From a virus, in IMG/VR virus record IMGVR_UViG_3300046522_000413, positions 1-54,286 of that record: a stretch of DNA of 54,286 bases; one strand, written 5' to 3'. The notes beneath the pieces were generated by a model. It ran no database searches, was not told the origin of the DNA, and saw only the letters and a list, made by a program, of their open reading frames with translations. Below are positions 48,629-54,286 of this stretch, piece after piece (positions within the stretch are counted from its first letter, which is position 1; each line of letters opens with the position of its first letter). The position numbers and the translations under genes are program-made.

Positions 48629-49417
48629 TTAGATTTCAATGAGGAGTTCGTTGTTATACGCATGATTACGGTCTCCACCTGGCCGACCACGGGGATTACA
48701 TACCACTCTGGTTCTACCTACTTTATAATCAAAGCTGTCATGGGTGTGGCCGTGGATCCAGAGATCAGGACCCCATTCTTCCTTCATAATATCTTCGCAA
48801 TCGTTGACAAAGATGCAGTTAGTCTCACTGCCTTTAAATCGTAAGGGGACGCTGAAATAGCTTGGGAGATGATGGGTCACCACTACCTTTTTCATCGAAG
48901 CAAAATCACTAAACGATAGTACCCGCTCGATAGCTGCCCTGGACCCTATGTTGAGGAAATTCCATCTTTTAGGATCCATATCCTTTATAAGATGGAAATC
49001 TGCTATATCTTTAATGTATTCCGCCTGTGCAGCATTGAGATAAGTCCAGAGTGTAGCACCAACGATAACTATACGTTTGGAACTATCTTTCGGATCGGGG
49101 ATGAGACGCCAGTCGTTGTCCAACAACGAGATATTCGAACCCTCCAACTCCTCTCTCAACATCTGACGGCCCTCCGAAATTCCAGTGTGCCAGTATTCGT
49201 GATTACCTGGAACATAATAGATGGGAACTGTGACGTCCTTCATTTGGTTCTTCAGATAATCAATCTGATACTTATTGATGTTGATGATATCCCCAGCTAA
49301 AATTACAGCGTCAGCATGAGGAGATACGTACAGTGAGCCCTTCGCATTAGGGTCATAGACGAGCGTTTTTCCGATCTCAGTTTCCAGATGCAGATCAGAT
49401 TTGATTTGAATTTTCAT
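48629..49417 (-). CDS. Metallophosphoesterase
   Basis: A 262-residue calcineurin-type phosphoesterase with AAAGGAAATTT before ATG. Metal-binding motifs are complete: SDLHLE, LAGDI, PGNHEYW, a HH pair in VVTHHLPS, and HGHTHDS. Closest in layout to phage and bacterial serine/threonine phosphatase or nucleotide phosphodiesterase homologues; substrate unknown. Own early-type promoter at 49462. Confidence 0.88.
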   Translation of the reverse strand: MKIQIKSDLHLETEIGKTLVYDPNAKGSLYVSPHADAVILAGDIININKYQIDYLKNQMKDVTVPIYYVPGNHEYWHTGISEGRQMLREELEGSNISLLDNDWRLIPDPKDSSKRIVIVGATLWTYLNAAQAEYIKDIADFHLIKDMDPKRWNFLNIGSRAAIERVLSFSDFASMKKVVVTHHLPSYFSVPLRFKGSETNCIFVNDCEDIMKEEWGPDLWIHGHTHDSFDYKVGRTRVVCNPRGRPGGDRNHAYNNELLIEI

Positions 49418-49461
49418 AAATTTCCTTTAACATAAAAATGTAGGAAGTTAATCCTATACTA

Positions 49462-49473
49462 CTTATACCAAAA
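49462..49473 (-). promoter_or_regulatory. Early-type promoter for phosphoesterase, back to back with late start
   Basis: TTTTGGTATAAG on the minus strand. On the plus strand the same bases give CAAAATA 4 nt before the ATG at 49480, so one site may serve both directions. Confidence 0.55.
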
Positions 49474-49479
49474 TACATC

Positions 49480-50700
49480 ATGTTTAGTAACCCAACAGCC
49501 TCAGACCCCTTAACCGAAGAAGGTACAGTAACAGAAGTAGACTCTATCCGTAAAGTCTGCAAGGTAAAAACTCTAAGTGGTCAAAACCTGACCGGAGTTC
49601 TATGGTCTCAGCCTGCTGGTGGTGCAAGCCGAGGTGGCGACCGCATTACTCCCTTGTTAGGAGATAGAGTTGTTATTAGTAATAAGCTCGGATACCCGAT
49701 CATAGATCAGTTCTTGCCAAGACTACAGAGTGAGAGCACTAACACCCCTCTACAAATTGATCGTGGTGATATCGCAGTTGACACTGGGAATTTCTCTGCT
49801 GCAGGTAAGAACGTCATGGGAGATCAGACCGCTCCTAAGGACATGCTTGTAGGTGATCGAATCATTTCTAGCCCAGGTGGAGGTATGCTGGCACTTCTGA
49901 GGGCAGGTACTATGCTCATCAGATCCAGCCGTTTCTCAGAAATCGTATTATCCAAGCTACAGGACTTAGTCCGTATATCATCTCGTAACTTCGAACACTT
50001 CACTGATACGAGCTCTGAAGTTGTAAGAAACATTAAAGGACGGATATACCGGTACTCCGGCCATTCCCATAAGATCGCTGATGCCAAGACTGAAGCCTAT
50101 AACTATAACGAATACATCGGTGATGTGGCACTAGCCGAAACCTGTAAGACAGACTACAGCCTTATCGATGATGCTCCAGAGGCTACGGACATTGTATACA
50201 AGGAGCAGATTCTCGATAGGGTCACTGAAGCCTCACCAGAGTTGATGAAGAGAGAGATCTCCCTCACAGGGGATCATAACCTTATAGTTAAGAGCGCGGA
50301 CGGTACGTTGTTCACTCATACGTTCTCCTCAAAGGATGAGGTCATAATCTCTTATGGAGATGTAAACGTTATCCACATAAACAAAGACGAAATATCCCTT
50401 AAGAAGAACGGCGATCCTTGTTCAGTAGTGATGACAGATGCAAGTATTCTGTCTACGTTTAAGGATGGCACGGTTCTTATGGACGATACGGGTATCAAGT
50501 CTACGTACAAAAACGGAGTAGTTTATATGAGTGAAAGCTCAGTCAAGACTACCCACGATGGTAGCGAACTTAAGGTAGACTCCTCGGGAATTACCTCTAC
50601 TAAAGGCGGTGCAGTTCACAAAGTCACTTCAAGTGAAATCTCTTCCACCTGTGGAGGTCACTTTATCAAAGTCAACTCAGCCGGTGTTTCGTTTGGCTAA
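49480..50700 (+). CDS. Baseplate spike protein (gpV/gp5-like)
   Basis: A 406-residue protein. Residues 15-85 resemble the OB-fold of baseplate spike hubs (EEGTVTEVDSIRKVCKVKTLSGQNLTGVLW, LLGDRVVIS). Residues about 270-405 are a repeating beta-helix of the type DGTVLMDDTGIKSTYKNGVV and DSSGITSTKGG, as in membrane-piercing needle proteins. No lysozyme domain is inserted. The isolated plus-strand position in an early region is unusual. Confidence 0.75.
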   Translation: MFSNPTASDPLTEEGTVTEVDSIRKVCKVKTLSGQNLTGVLWSQPAGGASRGGDRITPLLGDRVVISNKLGYPIIDQFLPRLQSESTNTPLQIDRGDIAVDTGNFSAAGKNVMGDQTAPKDMLVGDRIISSPGGGMLALLRAGTMLIRSSRFSEIVLSKLQDLVRISSRNFEHFTDTSSEVVRNIKGRIYRYSGHSHKIADAKTEAYNYNEYIGDVALAETCKTDYSLIDDAPEATDIVYKEQILDRVTEASPELMKREISLTGDHNLIVKSADGTLFTHTFSSKDEVIISYGDVNVIHINKDEISLKKNGDPCSVVMTDASILSTFKDGTVLMDDTGIKSTYKNGVVYMSESSVKTTHDGSELKVDSSGITSTKGGAVHKVTSSEISSTCGGHFIKVNSAGVSFG

Positions 50701-50727
50701 AAAAAAGATCCCCTGAATTAACAGGGG
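50700..50727 (-). terminator. Terminator of the reverse transcriptase operon
   Basis: On the minus strand CCCCTG-TTAATT-CAGGGG is followed by ATCTTTTTTTAG. It limits the 3' untranslated region of the operon to about 95 nt. Confidence 0.85.
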
Positions 50728-50738
50728 AAATTGTAACA

Positions 50739-50785
50739 CGGAGGGTGAGCTCGGGCCGTCTCACTCTCCGTTTGTTTATGTACCT
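50739..50785 (-). ncRNA. 3' UTR structured element of RT operon
   Basis: On the minus strand, AGGTACATAAACAA (50772-50785) is followed by an 11-bp hairpin (CGGAGAGTGAG/CTCACCCTCCG with one mismatch) whose loop ACGGCCCGAG is complementary to the 5' leader. The first 14 nt are perfectly complementary to 52603-52616 in the leader. Confidence 0.6.
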
Positions 50786-50794
50786 TAGGAATCA

Positions 50795-52063
50795 TCACCA
50801 AGGAGAGGCTTTAGCCCCTTCCAAGAGTTCATCCAGAGTAGGTGGTGCAGGCGGGAGAGTCTCCTTCTCCATGCCCTCCGGGGTAAAATCCGTCGTTGCT
50901 TCGTATACTGCTTTGAAGCGTTCCTTCAGCTTATTACCAGCCTCAGGATTGAGCTGGGCGAACCAGCCGATCTTGCCAGCGACCTTGGCTGCGAATTCGC
51001 CCGGCGTGATACCGGACTTTGCAGCTTCGTGCTTGATGCCGTTCTTTTCACAGTTGTGAACGATAGCCTTGAGAGCGTACCGGTCCTTCTTCAGGAGATT
51101 AACCTTCTGATTGACGACCGTGCCGCACACCCATTGCCGCTGATAGGTGTGCATCACTTTAGTCTTCTCACGATTGATCCTCATACCGAACTGGGAAACC
51201 GTACCGGTGATGAAGTCAATGATCTCCTTGTTTACCCGTTTACCGTCCTCACCTTCGAAGTCCGTATCACGGGAGATTGTGATGTCATCTGCGTAGATGC
51301 TGAGGGTATAACCCTTGGAGTCACAGTACTCCTTAATGATAGGGCCGAAGGTCAGAGAGGTAAAAAGATTGCTGAGCTTAGGGCTCGTCAAAGCCCCTTG
51401 TGGTACGAATGCTTTGTACGTGCACAGTTCGCTCAGCGTTCTTGCTGCGCCTTCTCCAAACCCCATATGCTGGTAGATCTGGAGGAGATGCGTTTGTTTG
51501 ATGCTCTTGAAGAAATCCTTCAAGTCCAGGCTAACCACCACTTTCTTACCTACGTGTATCGCCGCCATGTCGGGGATGTTCTTCCCCTTCTCGAAGGCAT
51601 GCACGTAATCCGGGATTGGCATCTTCTCCAAGATCTGGGTAAGTATCTTATACTGAACAACCCTCATGAGGTTGTCAGGATTGTGGAGAATACGGAACTT
51701 CTCAGCCGAGGGTGAACCGGTCCTCGTCCGGGTGTTCGCCCGAGAGGAGCTCGTCGTAGGTTGGTTCGTCTCCGTCGTCGTCTCCGACGATCTCGTACTC
51801 ATCTGAGAGAGGTCCGAGGTTGTCGAGGACGAATCTTGCTGACTCTGCGTAGTCTGCGCGGCTCGGACCTTGCGAGAATTGCTCGATCGCTTCTTTCGCA
51901 GCCTTAATACCGAGTAATGTTCCGACTTGTTCTTTCCAAGCAGCGTCAGCATTTTTGGTGATTTCCAGTTGAGCAGCTTCGCCAAGTCCTGGTTCGTCGG
52001 AATCTGAAACGGTGCTGTTTGCAAGGGCAGCAGCGACAGTTGAGTTGGTGTTGGTTGCGTCAT
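50795..52063 (-). CDS. Retron-type reverse transcriptase
   Basis: A 422-residue protein. RT motifs are complete: RT1-like EKFRILHNPDNLMRVVQ (121-137), SLDLKDFF (Asp180), the VPQGALTSPKLSNL box (220-233), the catalytic YADDITIS (257-264), the retron-type VxG motif VCGTVVNQKVNL (312-323, normally VTG) and the C-terminal KIGWFAQLNPEAGNKL. Residues 26-58 (DLAKLLNWKSPK...) resemble the retron N-terminal domain. Residues ~59-120 are Ser/Thr/Arg-rich and lie fully in the overlap with the upstream gene. AAAGGAA stands ~11 nt before ATG. The end PTLDELLEG recalls the upstream protein's PTYDELLSG. Confidence 0.9.
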   Translation of the reverse strand: MTQPTPTQLSLLPLQTAPFQIPTNQDLAKLLNWKSPKMLTLLGKNKSEHYSVLRLRKKRSSNSRKVRAAQTTQSQQDSSSTTSDLSQMSTRSSETTTETNQPTTSSSRANTRTRTGSPSAEKFRILHNPDNLMRVVQYKILTQILEKMPIPDYVHAFEKGKNIPDMAAIHVGKKVVVSLDLKDFFKSIKQTHLLQIYQHMGFGEGAARTLSELCTYKAFVPQGALTSPKLSNLFTSLTFGPIIKEYCDSKGYTLSIYADDITISRDTDFEGEDGKRVNKEIIDFITGTVSQFGMRINREKTKVMHTYQRQWVCGTVVNQKVNLLKKDRYALKAIVHNCEKNGIKHEAAKSGITPGEFAAKVAGKIGWFAQLNPEAGNKLKERFKAVYEATTDFTPEGMEKETLPPAPPTLDELLEGAKASPW

Positions 52064-52370
52064 TTGTAGTCGATTCCTTTACAATTTCTTTGGATTTACG
52101 TACGACCTTTCGAAGAAGGTCTTGCCGGGAAACGAGATAAACTCGACGGCCGATAATGGCGTAGCCCTCCATGAGTACCGGAGGGTTTCTTTCCAGACGA
52201 ATGATCGGAGCATCAGGAACCAGGTCCTTCGCTTTGATCGAGTACGAATAGAAGTTCTTCCCGTCGGTAACAACATAATAGTTATTCCGGGGGACGAACT
52301 CCTCGTCGACATACTTAGGCACGTTTACACTTGATCCAGTAGATCCTACAGGTGTAAGCAGTGGATTCAC
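51702..52370 (-). CDS. Accessory protein overlapping the reverse transcriptase gene
   Basis: A 222-residue protein starting at GTG with AAAGGAATTCT upstream. The N-terminal ~85 residues form a beta-rich domain (YYVVTDGKNFYSYSIKA, YAIIGRRVYLVSR), then a linker and an acidic helical tail (DDDGDEPTYDELLSGEHPDED). The last 362 nt also encode the first 120 residues of the reverse transcriptase in the +1 frame, and the stop codon falls exactly where RT motif 1 begins. It may be a partner, inhibitor or antitoxin-like factor, or the N-terminal half of a frameshift product. No known retron effector could be identified. Confidence 0.75.
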   Translation of the reverse strand: MNPLLTPVGSTGSSVNVPKYVDEEFVPRNNYYVVTDGKNFYSYSIKAKDLVPDAPIIRLERNPPVLMEGYAIIGRRVYLVSRQDLLRKVVRKSKEIVKESTTNDATNTNSTVAAALANSTVSDSDEPGLGEAAQLEITKNADAAWKEQVGTLLGIKAAKEAIEQFSQGPSRADYAESARFVLDNLGPLSDEYEIVGDDDGDEPTYDELLSGEHPDEDRFTLG

Positions 52371-52412
52371 AGAATTCCTTTCAGCAGCTATTTAATAGCT
52401 ACACGTATATCT

Positions 52413-52547
52413 TTAGGTTGCAGTGGCACACTCAGCGTTCATCTTCTCCATCACGGCTTGATAGATGTTCTTGAAAGCCTCCAGGACATCTAAAAAGATG
52501 AGACCCAAATTGAGTGCGGTTTTGATGATTTCCAGTACTTTGTCCAT
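52413..52547 (-). CDS. Small 44-residue amphipathic peptide of the RT operon
   Basis: A short ORF (MDKVLEIIKTALNLGLIFLD...) between the leader and the accessory gene. Predicted as one long amphipathic/hydrophobic helix ending in CATAT. It has only a weak ribosome site (ATAAGAAT). It could be a membrane-active effector, a leader peptide, or not be translated. Confidence 0.45.
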   Translation of the reverse strand: MDKVLEIIKTALNLGLIFLDVLEAFKNIYQAVMEKMNAECATAT

Positions 52548-52589
52548 ATTCTTATTCTATTTTTGATGTAATTATTTATGCAGGTCCGA

Positions 52590-52616
52590 CTCGGCCCGAG
52601 ATAGGTACATAAACAA
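52590..52616 (-). ncRNA. 5' UTR structured element of RT operon
   Basis: On the minus strand TTGTTTATGTACCT (52603-52616) followed by CTCGGGCCGAG (52590-52600, self-complementary). The first is perfectly complementary to the 3' UTR (50772-50785), and CTCGGGCCG pairs with the 3' hairpin loop. It resembles an a1/a2 pairing stretched around the whole operon. Confidence 0.6.
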
Positions 52617-52632
52617 TTTTTTGCTACAATGT

Positions 52633-52646
52633 CTTATACCACAAAA
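52633..52646 (-). promoter_or_regulatory. Early-type promoter of the RT operon
   Basis: TTTTGTGGTATAAG on the minus strand, the TTTTGGTATAAG motif with a 2-base insertion; the leader would start about 10 nt downstream. Confidence 0.55.
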
Positions 52647-52659
52647 TCTGGCTTTATGG

Positions 52660-53310
52660 ACTCAAAACGGACAAGTGTCCAGTTTTTTGGACAGGTGTCC
52701 AATTTTGCTGTGCGCAGGCGCCTTCGAAAATACTAATGAAAACAGAGAGTTTAGAGCAAGTGTCCAGAGTGTCCAAAAACGCTAAAAAAAACTGGACACC
52801 TCTTTCACTTGTGTCTATTAACGTTATAAGCCAAATGTCCAGTTTTTCGCTGTTTTTCGGAAAACATACACCCACCTTTGTAAAAAATATCGCAGAATTT
52901 TTGGAAAAACGGGAGAGACCTACGGACACTCTATGTCAAAAAACTGCGTCATATTATGTATATATATATATATTTATTATTTATATATTATATATTATAT
53001 ATATAGAGGGGTAGTAAACACTGGGGTGATGGAGAGTTGGAGAAAAGTAGTTTTGTAAAGGGTGGGGTACCCTCTCACGATTTCTCCTAAAATCTCTCCA
53101 CAAAGGTAGGTGTATGTTTTTCGAAAAATATAGAAAAACTGGACATTTGAGATATATCTCCAACAGCTGCAAGTGAAAGAGGTGTCCAGTTTTATTTTGG
53201 TCATTTTGGACAATTGGACACTTACAGACAAAACACTAACATTTACTATCCGTTTATAACTGGACAGATGTACCTTAAAATTGGACAGTGTCCAAAAAGA
53301 CTGGACACCC
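52660..53310. repeat. Element B: palindromic AT-rich repeat, inverted copy of element A
   Basis: A ~650-bp region without a convincing gene, with GTGTCC/GGACAC motifs at 52674, 52694, 52760, 52770, 52793, 53180, 53215, 53286 and 53302. Two inverted arms (52757-52880 and 53100-53205) flank an alternating A/T core at 52957-53005. The stretch 52757-53005 matches the reverse complement of 14460-14745 nearly throughout. A segment at 53005-53100 (GTGGGGTACC region) is not shared with element A. It lies between the RT operon promoter and a tagged peptide gene. Confidence 0.85.
52736..53014 (+). CDS. Doubtful ORF inside element B
   Basis: A 92-codon ORF matching the ORF in element A (14451-14723) without gaps over about 80 residues. 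No ribosome site. More likely a by-product of repeat conservation, but two open copies deserve note. Confidence 0.15.
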   Translation: MKTESLEQVSRVSKNAKKNWTPLSLVSINVISQMSSFSLFFGKHTPTFVKNIAEFLEKRERPTDTLCQKTASYYVYIYIFIIYILYIIYIEG

Positions 53311-53331
53311 TGACTTTACCTACACATTTAT

Positions 53332-53508
53332 ATGAACAAATATCTAGAGAAAATAGCGGAGGGATTGAGAGATGACCTATATAAGCCTAGGACGCGTTTA
53401 AAGGCCCCTAGGGGCGTTAAAGCGAAGAAGGTGACCCGAGTCTCCACCCACAAGATTAAAACGTCTCTAAAGGCCTCTAAGAGGCTTAGAGACAGATCGA
53501 TAGTTTAA
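53332..53508 (+). CDS. Tagged, highly basic (histone-like) peptide
   Basis: A 58-residue protein beginning MNKYLEKIAEG, then almost only Lys, Arg, Ser and Thr (YKPRTRLKAPRGVKAKK, HKIKTSLKASKRLRDR). If the tag sends it into the head, it would act like T4 internal proteins or a DNA-condensing peptide. It starts right after element B. No clear Shine-Dalgarno sequence. Confidence 0.7.
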   Translation: MNKYLEKIAEGLRDDLYKPRTRLKAPRGVKAKKVTRVSTHKIKTSLKASKRLRDRSIV

Positions 53509-53533
53509 GATAAACTTATAACAATAATAACAA

Positions 53534-54115
53534 ATGTCAATACTCTCTGAATTCACCAACGACGAACTAGAGGAGGTCATATCAAGCAACCCTAATCTTC
53601 GAGGTTATCTACAAGGATACCTCGCTGAGGTTGCATTGAAGAAACAACTCCTGGAAATCGAGGGTGTTTCAGAGGTGATCAAAATACCGGACCACGACGA
53701 AGAACGCGGAGACCTCCGAGTAACCTATAAGGGGTTACCTCTGACAATCGAAGTTAAAAGCATAAAAACCGACAGTGTCAGAAAAGACGTTCTCCACGAT
53801 ACCTGGCAGGGTACTGTAACTATCAAAAGCAGCGATAAACGAGAGGTTGAGGTAGAGGGCTTAGGTCTCATCAATTCCTCTCACCTTATCCGGGGCCAGT
53901 TTGACATACTAGCCATTTCCTGCTACGCTGTGTCCGGCCAATGGGAGTTCGTTTTCATGGATAATGATCACTTACCTCCTAAAAGCTATAAAACTCCAGA
54001 GCTAATAAAAACAAGCTTCGTCGTCAATCCTCAGACTACCCCATGTTTAATCACTGATATGCAAAGTATTCTAGAAGGCACATACGAAAAGAAGAAAGCG
54101 TTTGTTAAAATATAG
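53534..54115 (+). CDS. PD-(D/E)XK nuclease-like protein
   Basis: A 193-residue protein. The active-site signature is GDLRVTYKGLPLTIEVKS (D...ExK), with a preceding helix carrying GYLAEVALKKQL (the conserved Glu of the family). Restriction-endonuclease-like fold is therefore likely. The C-terminal region (GQFDILAISCYAVSGQWEFVFMD) follows the usual strand-helix pattern. Targets could be host DNA or recombination intermediates. Confidence 0.7.
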   Translation: MSILSEFTNDELEEVISSNPNLRGYLQGYLAEVALKKQLLEIEGVSEVIKIPDHDEERGDLRVTYKGLPLTIEVKSIKTDSVRKDVLHDTWQGTVTIKSSDKREVEVEGLGLINSSHLIRGQFDILAISCYAVSGQWEFVFMDNDHLPPKSYKTPELIKTSFVVNPQTTPCLITDMQSILEGTYEKKKAFVKI

Positions 54116-54136
54116 ACATAACCATTTGGGGAAATA

Positions 54137-54286
54137 ATGGAAGAAAAAATCATAAGAATTCTGATTGACGAATACAAGGCCCGTGGCATTGATGTTACGG
54201 CTGTTATCGACAATCCATTATTCAAAGAAATGTCTTTGGATAACAAACTTGACCTGATCAAGAAATTTGCATCACATATCAGCTCA
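54137..54286 (+). CDS. Unrecognised protein, 3' partial
   Basis: Open from ATG at 54137 to the window end (50 residues: MEEKIIRILIDEYKARGIDV...). GGGGAAATA precedes the ATG. Helical and acidic/basic mixed. Its end lies outside the window. Confidence 0.65.
   Translation, partial: MEEKIIRILIDEYKARGIDVTAVIDNPLFKEMSLDNKLDLIKKFASHISS

Noticed and set aside
50795-52063. Diversity-generating retroelement
   Set aside because: The RT has retron-type motifs (VxGxVVN, QGAxxSPKL), no Avd-like gene is near, and no template/variable repeat pair was found by reading.

Overview
The window looks like part of a large (probably jumbo, contractile-tailed) lytic bacteriophage genome. It carries a multisubunit RNA polymerase, an HK97-like capsid gene, a prohead protease, a tail sheath and tube, a spike, tail fibres and many small accessory genes packed with almost no gaps. 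No rRNA, tRNA, integrase or host housekeeping gene was seen. The host cannot be named from the sequence; a Gram-negative bacterium is likely but not proven. Terminase, portal and DNA polymerase were not recognised here.

Layout. 1-4356 (+): RNA polymerase. The first gene (cut by the window edge) is a beta subunit whose C-terminus carries the N-terminal segment of beta-prime; the second is the catalytic middle of beta-prime. 4378-9481 (+): tail fibre genes ending in an SGNH esterase. 9514-15479 (mostly -): an ATP-dependent ligase, an ART-like protein, a LigD-type 3'-phosphoesterase, an unrecognised protein, a ~0.65 kb palindromic AT-rich element (element A) and a winged-helix protein. 15639-31677 (+): beta-prime C-terminal part, transglycosylase, virion and internal proteins, prohead protease, core-like proteins, decoration protein and major capsid protein. 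31734-35882 (-): a tandem array of small paralogues plus a macro-domain protein. 35996-44517 (+): head-tail genes, GIY-YIG endonuclease, SNF2-like helicase, sheath and tube. 44610-45281: HNH endonuclease. 45318-49417 (-): small early-type genes including a 2OG-Fe(II) oxygenase and a metallophosphoesterase. 49480-50700 (+): baseplate spike. 50795-52547 (-): a retron-type reverse transcriptase operon. 52650-53320: element B, an inverted copy of element A. 53332-54286 (+): a tagged basic peptide, a PD-(D/E)XK nuclease and a truncated gene.

How the parts fit together. Two promoter classes can be read directly. A TTTTGGTATAAG motif precedes nearly every minus-strand accessory operon (early or middle type). 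A TAAAATA motif lies exactly 5 nt before the ATG of several late genes, as expected for leaderless transcripts, or further upstream of the capsid, sheath and tube genes. Many proteins carry a short motif, (M)NKYLEKIA, that resembles the T4 capsid targeting sequence. It is attached to an ADP-ribosyltransferase-like protein, a DNA-end-processing enzyme, a helicase, glycine-zipper proteins and a histone-like peptide, which suggests a modular system for loading cargo into the capsid.

The most unusual unit is the reverse transcriptase operon. Its 5' and 3' untranslated regions contain a perfect 14-nt complementarity plus a 9-nt loop complementarity. The reverse transcriptase gene overlaps the preceding gene by 362 nt in another frame, and the whole unit lies beside the palindromic element B.
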